Positions 35,201 to 48,600 of a stretch of 64,000 nucleotides of DNA are shown here, piece by piece. The translations under genes and the position numbers were made by a program. Each line of letters opens with the position of its first letter. Within the stretch, counting starts at the first letter, position 1. The notes beneath the pieces were generated by a model, which did no database searches, was not told the DNA's origin, and worked only from the letters and a program-made list of their open reading frames with translations. The DNA is taken from the NCBI GenBank assembly GCA_017506865.1, contig JAFCMP010000090.1, forward strand, positions 186,001-250,000, given 5' to 3'. This DNA is from Tribonema minus. Its lineage: Eukaryota > Sar > Xanthophyceae > Tribonematales > Tribonemataceae.

Positions 35201-38200
35201 CAGCAATGTACCTCAGCAGCTTCACCGGGCAGTGTGCTTAGCCATGTTGGCTGTAGATTGTTGCAGCATGTGCAGCTCCCAACAGCGTAGTGACGTCTGG
35301 CGGAGGCTCAGGTGCACTTGTGCCTATGGCGCCTGCCAGACAGCACATGTTTGTCAACTGACATCTTTCATGATGCCAGAAGGTATACACCGCACGCTGT
35401 GCTCAGGCACCTCGCTTGGGCGCTGCGCAGTGCCAGCTTCGCACTTGTGGCCTTGCACTCACAGTGTTCATAAAGGGAGGCAAAATGTACGGTGCGTACA
35501 TGTGCACATGAAGTGATGTTTCAAAACGGCTGCGCGCTTTCGCGCTGCTGTCAACAAATGGGCAACGCCAGGCCCACGTGCATGCGCCAGCCACACGGAA
35601 GCTGAGTCAGACACACCACCGGCGCTCTGACACCATACGTACCTGCCCTGGCACAGTGTAACTGATGAGCAGCCCCATGAGAGCCTGAACGACTCGCGCA
35701 TGGCTGTGAGTGGTCAAGTCCGACCGAATGCGCCAGCTTCAGGGCACTTGCAGAACTCCTGCGTTCGCCGAACCAGCTGTCCGTCTACCAAACTCTTTCA
35801 CCTGCCAAATCAAGTGCGTCTGGGGGGCATAGGGGTATTTGCGGTACGCCATGAGACTCACCATCACAGAGTGAGAGGCCCTCGGCGGAGGTGGTTACAT
35901 CTTCGGCGCAAGGCATGCAGGGCCCCGTCGTGGAGCCCTCGGAATAGGTGTCGACGATGCACTTTGTGCAGGCTCCGTTGGAGAAGGTGCCGTACCCCAC
36001 GTTGCACACTGCGAGGGAGGGCAGCGCGGCGGTCAACGGCAGTGAGAGAGCTGGCAGCTGGCAAGCTATGTAGTATACAGTCGATGGCCAAAGCAAGGCT
36101 CATACTGCTCGGCAAATGCTCCCATTAAGTGCGTGGCTTGGGGATTGGTCTCAATGACACACAGTTCCTGTGCAGGCTGGGGGGTTCTAGCTGATGGATT
36201 CAAAGTCGTGCATACATCGACGTGTAGATGTGCAGTGTGTTCTACCATGTATACTGCGGGGGTTGGAGGAATGACGCGTCTCGTGCGCCAGAACAGCACG
36301 CATCATGGTTTCTGTTCCTGCACTTGCAGAGTGCGCCCAGGCTAATTGCAGCTTCAGGACAGCACCACTGCATGCAACCACACCCCGGCACCTCGAACGC
36401 CAGCCAAGACTGTAGCAGCTGTCCATGCAAGACACACTCAATCAAGCTCCACATCAGGCTGCAACTGCGATGCAAGCGTACCGTTGCACGACGAGCTGCC
36501 CGTGTCGATGTTCGTCGCGCTTGCGTCGCATTCGCGGCACGTGTCAGTGCCGCCGGCGCTGTAAGTGTCCGTGTCGCAGCGCGTGCAGGTGACGGTGGTG
36601 CCGTCGCCGCTGAGGGAGTAGCCGTAGCCGAGGGCGCAGACTGCGGATGGGGGACACACGAAGGGGGGGTAAGTTGGGCTGAGCGCTGGTGCAGCGCGGT
36701 TGAGCGCTGGTGCAGGGCACGTCACCCGCTGTAGTTTGTTGCGGTGCAGGGCCTCATGTGAGCTCAGTGGGTGGGATGTTCTGTGCCGTGCTGAGGGCGT
36801 TGACGGCTGAGACACTGGCGCGTGTCGTGTGTTGCAGGGCCGCGGGATCCTTCAGGCGCACTCAAGTCAGAGCAGCCAGCGCAGCACTTGCGCACCGCTA
36901 GAGTAAGCTGGGGACCGGCACAATGGCACCCAGGCTTCCGGCATTGGAAGCTACTGTGGTGCTGAGCGTTGCAAGATGCTTCAGCAGGTGCACATGCACC
37001 GCACGCCAGGTAGGACATCAATCAGCCGCACAGTGGATATATCAGCGCCAGGAGAGCGTTGACTGCTAGCGTACGCAGCAAGCACATCACGACTGCCGGC
37101 ATGCGCTGTCATGCATGCAGGCACAGTATAACGGCACAGTGAGACGCACCGTTGCAATCGTTGACAGCATCGCTGCCGGTGCCCGTAGTCGTGAACCCAG
37201 AGGGACACGATGAACACACTGCGCCAGTGGATCCCGCTGCCAGGTACTTGCCCTTGTCGCAGGCAGTGCAAACGTGGTTGGAGTAGCTGCCGTAGCCCGC
37301 CTCGCAGACTGCAGCAACGTGACAATGGGCAGGCTTATTGTCAGCAACGCTCAACCCAAGTATGAGCTGGAATGCCCGGCGTCGCAGCATGACGATCGTC
37401 AAGAAGATTCGTTGCATTGCTGCCTCGCAGCGCCAAAATCGCAAATGCATAGTCTCAAAATCGCAAATGCATAGTCTCAGGTATGGTCGTGCTGAGGTGT
37501 AATGTCACAAACCGTGAGAGTCAATTCATACTGTGAACGTGTTCATATTGGACGTGCAATGCGCTATGTACATGAGTGCTGCCGCTGCTTCACGCCTGAT
37601 GCTCTTCACCCAGCCAAGGTACAGTATACCTGATACTTCGAAGTGCAATGTCAGATGATATCAGTTAAAGCACAGCAGCATTTGCTGTCACAGCCGCCGC
37701 GCAACACGCTGAGCTATTGCTCAGTAAGCTGTGTGAACGCGATTGCAGCAAATGCTGGGTTGGTATGCCAATGCTGCCCATCACAAACACATGTCCATGA
37801 CTCCATCCGGAAGTTGTCAGCCTATCCCGATTCTTGTCAGTAGGAGCACTGCTGCAGTGTCAGCAGCATGCAGCACGAGTTGACGCATCAATCAGCAGCA
37901 GAGTCAGGAGCGCCTATTCGCCATCCTCACCATCGCAGGAGGCGCTGCCGGTGCTGAGCGTTGTGACACCAGTGTCGCACGACGCGCACCCATCGGTGCC
38001 ACCCGCAGAGTACTGGTCCGTTGGGCAGGCGGTGCAGGTGATGACGCCGCCATAGTTGAGCCAGCCATAGCCCGGAGAGCAGACTGTGAACACGGTCGCA
38101 GTGGTTGGACACCGAGGCAACGGTCAGCAAGGTTCGTAGTTCAGGAACCCATGTTGAGCATGAACATGTGTAAGCTGCTACATCAAAGCATGACAAGTAG

Positions 38201-41200
38201 GCTACCATGATCATCATTCGTGAGTCTGTGGCTGACCGGCGTCACAAGCGCTGCATGTACTGGTGCCAAGAGCACGCTCGATGGACCAGCGTTTTGAGCG
38301 CAGTACGCACACGCCTCCTTGCTTGTCCTTCAGTGTTTGTCTAAATGCAAGTTCATGAGCGCGCATGGGCTCAAGACGTGGACACACGACAAAACCTGTA
38401 TGAGACGTCACTGCATTGTACACATGGCAGCGCACCGGCCACGGCTAGCACGCACACAACGGGCAACTGGGCAAGCCCCCGGGCCACCAAGTATTGCACA
38501 AAGAGAAGAATCCTCACATGGCCGATTTACCATGCCTCCCCCAGACCTGCGTACAGGGTCCCAGCAGCGCTCGATGGCATGATGTAGGCAACTGAGCGAT
38601 GGTGCAAGCGGCCAGCGTGTGCATGGCATACGGGGATCATCTCTATACCGCACACCCATAAGTTCTTGCAAGAGCGTGGTGCAGAGCCACCAGCTCACGA
38701 ATGCTGTGAAGCATATGCTGCAGTCACGACGTGCGGCAGATCTGCACTGCAAGCATGCAGCTTGCGCACTGCGACGCACCGCTGCAGTCGCCAACAGCAT
38801 CGCTGCCGTCGCCTTCTGTCGTGTAGCCCGTGTCGCAAGACGCGCACGCTGCGCCCGTGGATCCCGACGCCATATACTTGCCCTGCCCACAGATAGTGCA
38901 CGCGTGGTCGGCGTAGCTGCCGTAGCCCGCGCTGCAAGCTGCAGTAGCACGCGAGAGAGGGCAAACGTTAAGTAAGAACTCATTGCTGCCCGGATACGAG
39001 GGGCGCGCGCAATGACTGCTGGTAGTGCTGATGAACGAAAGCGTCTGCTGCGCTCGCTTGCGCCAGCAACGGCTCATGTACCCATGAGCATTCCGCGCTC
39101 TCACGCAGGGACGCATGTGGGCTGGCAGCAGATTCACACAGCAGATGAGGACCGGGAATGTTGCCAGGGAGCCAGTGCAGGGGGGCAGCTGGTGCAGTCA
39201 ACAAGCCTTGTGCCGATGTTGTTGACGAGTGTTCAGCAGCACAACCTGAAGCCCTATGCAAGTAGCAATAAGCGCATCTTCAGCAGGCCTACAGCAGACG
39301 TCTTCAGACAGCAATGCCAAGGTCACAGCCGTGCGCAAGTATTCACATACCACAATCATGCGCGCACTCATGCGCCACGTAATACAGTGAAGCTGTGTGC
39401 AAGTGCTCATATGCCCCCAACATGTCCTAACAGGCCCTATAGTAAAGTAAAGCCTTTGTTAGTCTCACCATCGCAGGAGGCGCTGGTAGTGCTGAGCGTT
39501 GTCAGGCCGGCGGCGCACGGCGTGCACGACGCAGTAGTGCCGCCACCTGAGGAAGCGCCGGTACCACACTCCGTGCAGGTGACGGTGCCATTGTCGATGG
39601 CGTAGCTGTAGCCCGCGGCGCAAACTGCAACGGGTGACGCAAGATTTCCGAGAAAGCAGAGGGGCAGTACAATTGGTTTTGGTTGCATGGTCGAGGCGCC
39701 AGTTCACAAAAGTGCTATTATGTGCACAGAGTCACCTGGGCTGCAATGCACTTGCGGGCAATGGCCCCTACATTAACCGGCCTCTCATCCATGTACTGCA
39801 CGTATGAAGTGTCGGCAGTGCGCAATCGTAGACCGAACGTACAGGGCAGTGCAGATGTTTTACGCATTGTGTGCCAACGCCCTACGCACAACTGCTCAGA
39901 AGATGCGGTCCGCAACGTGCACAAAAGCAGATGCTGCGCTGCTTGTGCGGTTATGATGTACGTGCTGCCGAGGATCTCAAGGCTAAAACTGCCAGCGCAT
40001 GATGACCGTGAAAATGTTCAATCCAGATGGGCAGGACAGAAGCATAAGCAACCCTCCCGCTGGCCTGCCTTGCAGGGCCCCCGAGACCCGCTTAACAATG
40101 ACCTATACGCAGCTGAACACTCAGGGCGTCATCAGCGCATGCCTTGTACTACTGAAATTCACATAGAAGTACATGCATGCCTTGTACTGCCTGGAATTCA
40201 TGTACTTCGAAGTACAGTGTCACGCTTGCAAGCAGCTCCAGTGCAGCCACGAGACGCACCTGTGCAGTCGGTGCTGGCGTCGCTGCCCGCGCTTGTTGTT
40301 GAGAATCCATTGGCACACTTTGAGCATGCCACTCCCGTAGACCCCGCCGCCAGGTACGTGCCCTCGACACACTGCGTGCATGTGGAACCCGAGAAGCTGC
40401 CGTAGCCCGCTTTGCAGGCTGCACGGCGTGTGAGAATAGCAAGTGGAGAACATTCGGACTGTGAAATTTGACGATACACTGTGAGCATGAGCGGTGGCCG
40501 CATAGTGGACAGCTTGCGAGGTGCGCTGGCGTGCAGGCACTGGTTGCAAGGAAAGTATGTGCTTGCGGCTGACAGTACGGGCAAGCTCAGATGGGACAGT
40601 GCGCGATACCGACCCGAGACAACACAAGCATCAAAGTGGGCTGAATAGCTCATCCGAGCTCCTTGCTTTCAACAGAAGCAGCCCGCATCAGAGGGCTGCT
40701 CTCGGCAGCAGATCTGTACATTGGATGCTTTTAAAAGCTTTGGGCCTTGCTTAATAAGCCGCAGACTGCAGCAGACGCCATTTCTAGCCTACCTGACTGG
40801 AAACCATCGGCTCAGTGGCGAGATATGGCAATGTCCTCAGTGGCAAAACATGGCAATGTCGGAACACGCCACAAGGGACAATGCGCGCATGAAATGCTGA
40901 GCATACTGACTTCCCGGCCGCCAAGTGTCCTGGGGGCTAGATTTAGAATTAGGGTTAGGGCTAGGGGTAGACATCTCCGTCTCACCGTTGCACGATGCAC
41001 TGGTGGTGGTGAGCGTTGTCACGTCGTTGCCGCAATTCGAACACAGCGCGGTGCCGCCTACCGAGTAGCGGTCGCTACCGCATTCCGTGCACGTGACGGT
41101 TCCATTGTTGTCGAAGTACTCGTAGCCCGCAGCGCAGACTGCAACAGGCGACGCAATGGTTCGAGGGCTGTAGGTCACCGGAAGTTTGTAGGGTTCAGAT

Positions 41201-44200
41201 GCAAGCTTCAAGCAACATGTTTGCTGCGGCAGCAGCTTCAAGTGACATCAAGCAGTGAGAGGTCAAGCGCCATGAGCAACAACAGCACAACGCATTCTGT
41301 GCAGATACGAAGTTCACGCACTTCAACAATGTTTCACCACGATTGAGGTTCAGCATTAGTTGAAGTTGATTTCTTGGACTTGTTTGACAACTCATCGTTT
41401 TTGATCTATGCTGGACTCACTTCAAAGGTGAAGTTGGTGTTTTGCAGGTGAAGTTGGACTGCATTGAAAAGTCAGCATCGTTGCTCTCGGACTTGTTTCA
41501 AAGACAGCTTATAAATATTGTGTTTGTTTACTGGACTCACTTCACAGGTGATGTTGGTGTTTGATAAATGAAGTTAGACTTCAGTACGAATTTCAACAAC
41601 ACCAACACATGTTCTTGTTCAACATCAAGTTGAAGTTGCTTCTTGGACGTGTGTGGCAACTTTGTCATTGTTGACAGCTGGACTAGCTTCATGGCAACTT
41701 TGTCATTGTTGACAGCTGGACTAGCTTCACAGGTGAAGTTAGCGTTTGACAGGTGCAGTAACTGCAGTTGGACTTCAAAATGAAGTTCAACAGCATAAAT
41801 GGTTCTTGTTCACATTAAGTTGAAGATTCTGTTTCGCTTCTATCAGAGACAATCAGAGACAACTCATACATCGTTGTTGACATGCTGGAATAACTTCACA
41901 GGTTAAGTTGGTGATTCGGTGAAGCTGGAGTTTAATATGGAGTTCAACAACACCACTGATGTTTTGTTTCCATTCAGATAAAGTTTATCGGTTGTTGAGT
42001 GAGATCGTTTTTGACATGCTGGTGAGGGCAAGACGACTCTACCTCAAGGTAATCTTCGGTGTGTGCACATGAAATTGAAGTTGCATCCATCGGCAGACCT
42101 GCATCTTCACTTCACCTCGACTTCCCTCTTCCTGAAAAAGCGTCAACGACCCTCCAACTTCAAGTAGAAGTTGCATTGGTCTGAACAAAACATAGCTGAG
42201 ATAGCCGAGAACATGTGGTGTGGACACTCAAACGTGTTACGAGACCACGCCCCCATCATCGTCACTCACGGCGGTGGCGGCGACAGCGGGGGCGCCAGCA
42301 TGCGGCGATCGAGCCAGGATTACGAGTCCATGACACCAGATTCCATCAGGGTCAAGGAATGGATGTGGAGCGCAGACCCGCTGACAAAAACTCATCTGCG
42401 GCCTGTGGATCGCACACGGTTAGTTAAAGGTTTTCCAGCTGATGAACTCGCTAAGCCTGCAAATTAGGGTCCTCGGGTAAGAGTTGGAACGGATGTGGTG
42501 TACTACCACATCATCCCCATGACCGACCGAAACACGTTGGGGCACAACGACATGCTGCGTCATGAGCACGGGTTCGCCTACGGCACCCCGTCGGACCTAC
42601 CATTTGTCTTTTTCGGTGCAGCGGAGTTCACGTACGTTCTTGAGTGCTATCCGGTTCGATTCGTCGGAAAAGTGCAAAGGTATCATGTCACGCTTGCGGA
42701 TGGCTTCCGGGTTGTGAGGGTAGGGCCGCCGCCGCATGCTGTGAGACGCATCGACCATGTGTTCGATCCGGTTCCAATGGCTGTGCTGCGCAGCCTGCCG
42801 GAACGCAAACGGCAAAGCGAGGCCATCGTTGCTCTCCTGCACTTATCCGACTCCAACACCGTTGAGCGCGTGACCGATCGCGACGGTAACAGACTAATCG
42901 ACGACAATGAGACGGAGCTGTGAATAGACATGTGCAGTACACGGTGACATCGACATCTTCTATTCCGGCTAATGTTGTTTGTATGCATGCCATGCATGCC
43001 GCGTCTGGAAACTTGTTGACGCACCTGACGCACTAAGCGCTCGCGTAACCCCAACCCTCAGTTTTCTGGTCCTAGCCCCCAAACCCTACTGCGAAGCATG
43101 TGCTCTGCGCGTGTGTGCAAGCCATGCATATGGAGCACCTGCACAACGGCAAAGGGCGCATCCCAACTCACCGTTGCAGTCGCTCGCGGCATCGCTGCCA
43201 GTTCCCGTTGTCGTGAAGCCAGTGGGGCAAGACGAGCACGAATCGCCAGCAGAACCCGCTGCAAGGTACGTGCCCTTGACGCAGATGGAGCACGCGTGGT
43301 TGGAGTAGCTGCCGTAGCCCGCCTCGCAGACTGCGCGGCGCGTGAGAGATGGCAATGCGATCAGGTACCTGATACTGTGTGTAAAGCGTTGTTTAGAAGT
43401 TGATGCCGAGTTTGCACAAACAAAAATGTGACATCATTGATTGTGCGTGCGGGTACTGACAATACGTGCGGACATGTGGGGAGAAGCGGCCATGGCTAAA
43501 ACGGACTTTGAGAGTTTGATCGCAGTTGGCTGGTGCTGCGCGTTGCATCAGCTAGTAGCAGCATCCTCAGGGACCACAGTGTCACATGCGGCACAACATA
43601 CATGTCACACGAATATGAGCATGCCGGTTGGCTGGTAGCCCTGGTGATAGCTGTGGTAAGGCAGCAGATCAAATCGCCCATGTGCTGCTGGCGCAAGGGG
43701 CAGTGCTGGCGCAGGTGCAGCAGGTTCACCTCCAGCCTGGGTAACTGTCGTTAACTATGGCTATGGCGCTTGTTTCTGGCGCTTGCACACCATCAAAATA
43801 TACACAATGCATGTGCCTTGCGCAGTGTAATATTGTCACGGCATTCACAGTATCGATCAATGCCATCAGACGCAATCAGGGCCAAAAAGGTTAGCCGTTT
43901 CTGAGGCAGCCTGTGTGCTGAGCGTCACAAAACCGTTGAACATCAGGCATTTGCACAACAGCAACTTCAGGTGGAGACACGGAGCGAACTCAGTCTCATG
44001 CGCACTTTCAGAGCATGTGACTGTCCTTGTCTGTCTCATGTCGGCATGAGCCCCCTGTCCCCCCTCTTCCCCCCCCCCCCCTACACTCACACACACGCCC
44101 TAGAGCAAGTGCTGAGCAGTGGCATCAGCGTACCAGCGCTGCATGCTCAACGCATGTGCGTTTGCAAAAACAGCTTGTCTGTGCAGATGCCCCCAAAAGT

Positions 44201-45605
44201 GGCCGCGGTTTCACGCACATGAAATGTGTTCATGTCAGAGATTCACTGGCGATCTGCATGGCCGCACGCAAGTCAGGAGGAGACGCGCGAAAGTTCAACC
44301 TACCGCACGAATACAGCCTACTGATACAGCAGCAAGCATCACATCACAGAAGTCACAGCTGCCTCACCATCGCAAGACGCGCTCATGGTGCTGAGCGTTG
44401 TGACACCAGCGGCGCACTGCGCGCACGTGGCAGTGCCGCCCGCAGAGTAATAGTCCGCGTCGCACGGCGTGCACGTGATGGTGCCGCTGGTGTTAAGGTA
44501 ACCGTAGCCCGCGGCACAAACTGCAAGGGGTGACGCCGCATGAATCAGGAAGGTGAGCATCATCATCAGCTGCTGGTTCGGGCACCAACTACAGATCACT
44601 GCGAGGGCTGCCCCTAGCGTATTGACACGTCACATGTGTCCGGCGTGCATGGAGGAAATAAGATATGAGAGGTCAAGCTCTAGTCACCGACATCTGAGTC
44701 AGAGTTCAGCGCAGGTGATCATTCACACTGGGCTCACGCGTGACAATGTCAGAGTTTTCGGCAATTTCGGGAAAAATTGGGGCCAAAAACCAGGAACCAG
44801 CAAGGGCACAGAAAGGGGGAGGCGAGCGTGTGGCAGCCATTCACATTCTGCTAGGCTGCACAAGGCCAAGCTCTCGTAGACACGGCAACACCAGCCAGGT
44901 AGCCAGCATTGTCGCCTATCTGCTCAATTTAATCAAAAATGCCTTGCTGAGCACAAGACTCTCGGCCGCACATGGTGGGTAGGTCAATGTTGGCGGCAAA
45001 CCTAGAAGGAGCGGCGCTCTGTGTGCACCTGGAACCATTCGTGGCAACCTCAACAGGTAGCAGAGCCAGTCACTTCATTGTCGGACATACGCATATGCAT
45101 ACCCCTGGATCAGATGAACCTCGCCCCCTGCAAACGACACTGGCGCTGCGGCACTTGCAGCATGCAGCCTGGTAGGGATCCCTCGGTTGGAACAGAGCGC
45201 TGCCACCCTGACCGACAAGCACTGCCGCAATGTCAAATCTACACCCCTCGCATCTCAGCGAACCCAGCCACAAACCTCTGTACCAAGCCGCTACGAAAAG
45301 CGCCTCTTTGAACACCATCCGTATATACTTGTGCAAGAAGTGCAGATGGCCAGTCAGCGCTGCCGCCCGACTCACAGTTCACAGCGGTACACACCTGTGC
45401 AGTCATCGACGGCGGTGCTGCCGGCGGCGCTGGCAAAGCCCGTGGGGCATGTGGTAGCTGCGCACGTTGCGCCGTCGCCGCCAGCAGAGTAAGTGCCCGC
45501 CGCGCACTGCGCGCATGCGCCGGCGGTGACGCCGTAGCCGGGGTCGCAGTCTGCACGTGTGCGGGGGGAGGGGGTGGGGGGGGGGGGCAAGCAGCAGCAA
45601 TCAGC

Positions 45606-45657
<52 letters not shown>

Positions 45658-48600
45658 GCAGCAGTGGCAGCAGCAGCAGCAGCAGCAGCACTTAGCGGCA
45701 GCAGCAGTGCTTGGCACCTGCAGCAGCGCTCAGGTGTGTGCATGGGCGCGCAGGGGCCGCTGCGAAATGATGGGGTGAGGCTTCAACAGTGGCAGGCGCG
45801 CCGTCGGCAGCGTGCGCCGCAGCGCGCGGCGCGCGTGCGCGCTTGGTGTAACGCTGCATTGCGCGCGCTTTCGACTCAGTGCTGGCCAGGGAGACAGCGG
45901 TCGTGGCTCCCCATTACTGCGGGTTGCACGTCACCCGTAACAATTCCCCACATGCGCAAGTCAGCAGTGCTCAACCGTTGCCATGGGCGAGGCGGGTCTC
46001 TCCACGTGGCATCATCTCTGCGGTAATGCGACCTGCACATCATCACGCCTCCTACAGAGCCAGTGTATATAAGTTCTGCCCACGTGCGCGCGCGGCGCAG
46101 TCCCACCGCACCTGTGCAGTCCGTCACGGCCGTGTTGCCCTGGTCCGTGGTGCCCGACCCGGTGGGACACACTGAGCAACTCGTGCTGCCCGCGGCCGCA
46201 TACGTATCGACGCCGCAGATGGTGCACCCAGCAGTGGCATCGTACGCGCCGTAGCCAGCGGCGCAGACTGGCGGTGAGCGGCAGCAGCGGGGAAAGCAGA
46301 TGGAACGTAGCAGGGGCGAGAGCGGGCGTGAGGTTTCATGGCCACACAGGTGGCGCACTCAGATGGGTGCGCGAGTGAGCTACTCAGGCCACGTTGCCAG
46401 GCAGCTTGTGGAGGATAGACATATATGCGTGGATGAAGCACCGGTGCACGTCAATATGCAGGAGTGCCAGGCGTGAGCATTCTGATGGTACAGGGTATCG
46501 AGAGCTTGACATGATACAGTAGGCGTGCGATCCACGTCAGGCCAGCCTCTGATCTAGCGCGTGCACCAGTATGTATGTATGCCACCATAGGCGACAAGGC
46601 ACAGCCAGTGCTCGGCACCATCAGCGGTGAGGATGCAAGGGCAGCAAAACGTGCAGCTATGCGTCAGCAATGTGAGCACAGTGTCATCGTCCCATGCGTA
46701 GCAGCGGGTCTGACTGCCTCCGTGATCCATTAGTGTCACTGGCCTCGACGGCTTCAGCGTAGCGGCAGGCATTGCTCCACAGGAGGGGTCCTTGCCTCAT
46801 TCCTCATCGCGTAACTAGCCATGCGCAAGTCAAATCAAAGTCAGAGTCATGTCCGCAGCAGTCGCAGTCACCGGCCGCGCCCTCAACGCTGTGCCTAGTG
46901 TCCAACAGCGCCATCCTAACGGGCAGCACAACTGCTGCAATTGCCACTTTCGCACCTGCAAGTGGAGCGCCCGCAATTCCTCTGGCACTATCGCCTGGTA
47001 CCACGAGGCGCAACCGAAAGACAGACCCCCCGCTTGGACACCAGACTGAGAGTCGAGACCCTGACCCTGACTCACCGGTGCAATCACCTATCGACGTGCT
47101 GGCAGTTCCCGGCGTGCTGCGGTAGAGCGTACAGGCGGTACACGCTGCGTCGGTGACGCCTGGCGACCAGTACCCTTTGTCGCAGTCGACGCAGGTGGTG
47201 CCGTTCGTGGTCCCTTGGCCCGCAGGGCAGTCTGACAACAGCGGTGCACAAGGCGCCACGAGTGCTAAGGCTGCCGTGAGACCGTTGTGAAGAGCGATCT
47301 GTGTACATAGTACTTCTTATAGTGTGTTGATGGCAAGGAATGTGTAGTTGGTACGGCGCAGGGCAGGATGCGGTATGCATGCTGTGTGTGCTGCATCGCA
47401 AAACACACCTGCCACCCTAGTTGTTATCCGCATTGTGATGAAAATTGTCTGCGAGAGAAGCGAGCCCGCTACCATCAACAGCAGTTCGCTGCTTCACGAC
47501 CCATGGCCAGGCTTGCTGGGTGAGAATTAGCCCCAGCGCATACGTGACTGGCGACCTCAGTGCTCACCTAAAAGCCGCCGTCCCGCCGCTGCGCCCCTCA
47601 AGCCGTGCGCCCCGGTGGCTGAGCGGTGAGGACAATGGAGAGTCACACATGCACGCAATCACTCGTGAGCACGAAGTTGAGGTTTCGCTTCTGGATTGAA
47701 AGTCGTGTTTGCGGATAGCGACGGGAGCGCACTTGTGCGTGGCCAGCGGTGCTCGTGGGCCCACTTTCAGACCCTGCTTAGGTCATGCAACCTAGCGGAA
47801 ATTGCACAACGGTCCATGTTGAGCGCTGAGGCTCCGTGTGTCAGCACTCGCCGCCACGCTGCTACGCCGCGGGCACGCTTTGCAGTCAAGATGCAGCGGA
47901 TGCTTGCTCCTTGGCACCGCCGCAGCATCATCGGGCTTGATGCAGCGTCCTGTGATAGATGGCTTCAGTGCGCTAGCTCGGCAAGTTGCGGCACGGCCAT
48001 TGTGCGCGTCTGCAGCCGCCGCCTACGCTGCGCAGTAAGCACCAGTGATGACAAGCAAGTGCCAGCATGCTGCGTTCGCGCTTGCACCACGCGCATCGCA
48101 ATCCCAGTGTGCCTTTGCATCTCTCCCTGTATAAGTTGAAGCACCACACCACGCTTGTGAATTCCACAACACACGCAGCCCCCTAGTGCTCCGCTGGCCC
48201 TGTCCACCCCAAAACTTCAATGCCACAAAGCGGGGGCAAAGCTAGAGCAAAGCTGACAAGAGTCAACATTATAGTTCTATCGATAGTAGTGCACTACGTC
48301 AAGCAGTGACACTTGACGGATGTGGAGGAGGGCGTAGGGTGCAGTGCAGCACTGCAAAAACCTGACTTTGCCGTTGAGCTGCTGAGCGCTGACTTGCGCG
48401 CACTGGCAGGGGCTGGTATGCGCCGCGTCGCACGCCCCCTGGCACAACCGGACCGGTGCACTGTGACACTCCAGCTTTGCGCTGCCGCAAAATGCATCAC
48501 GCCAGGCGGAGGCATCAATTGCGTGGTGCCCCCCTCCCCCCAATACCATCACCCTCCCCCACCCTCCCCGCTCATGCCCTCTTCTCCGAAAACAGCGAGG

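Noticed and set aside
38236-38275. Possible remnant module (minus-strand GTSTCSACDAGQ)
   Set aside because: Cysteine spacing fits in part but the rest of the module and its acceptor are missing; too short to call.
47823-48038. Plus-strand frame resembling a mitochondrial presequence (SALAATLLRRGHALQSRCSG)
   Set aside because: No ATG in frame, no downstream exon found, and it lies in the intron of the cysteine-rich gene.
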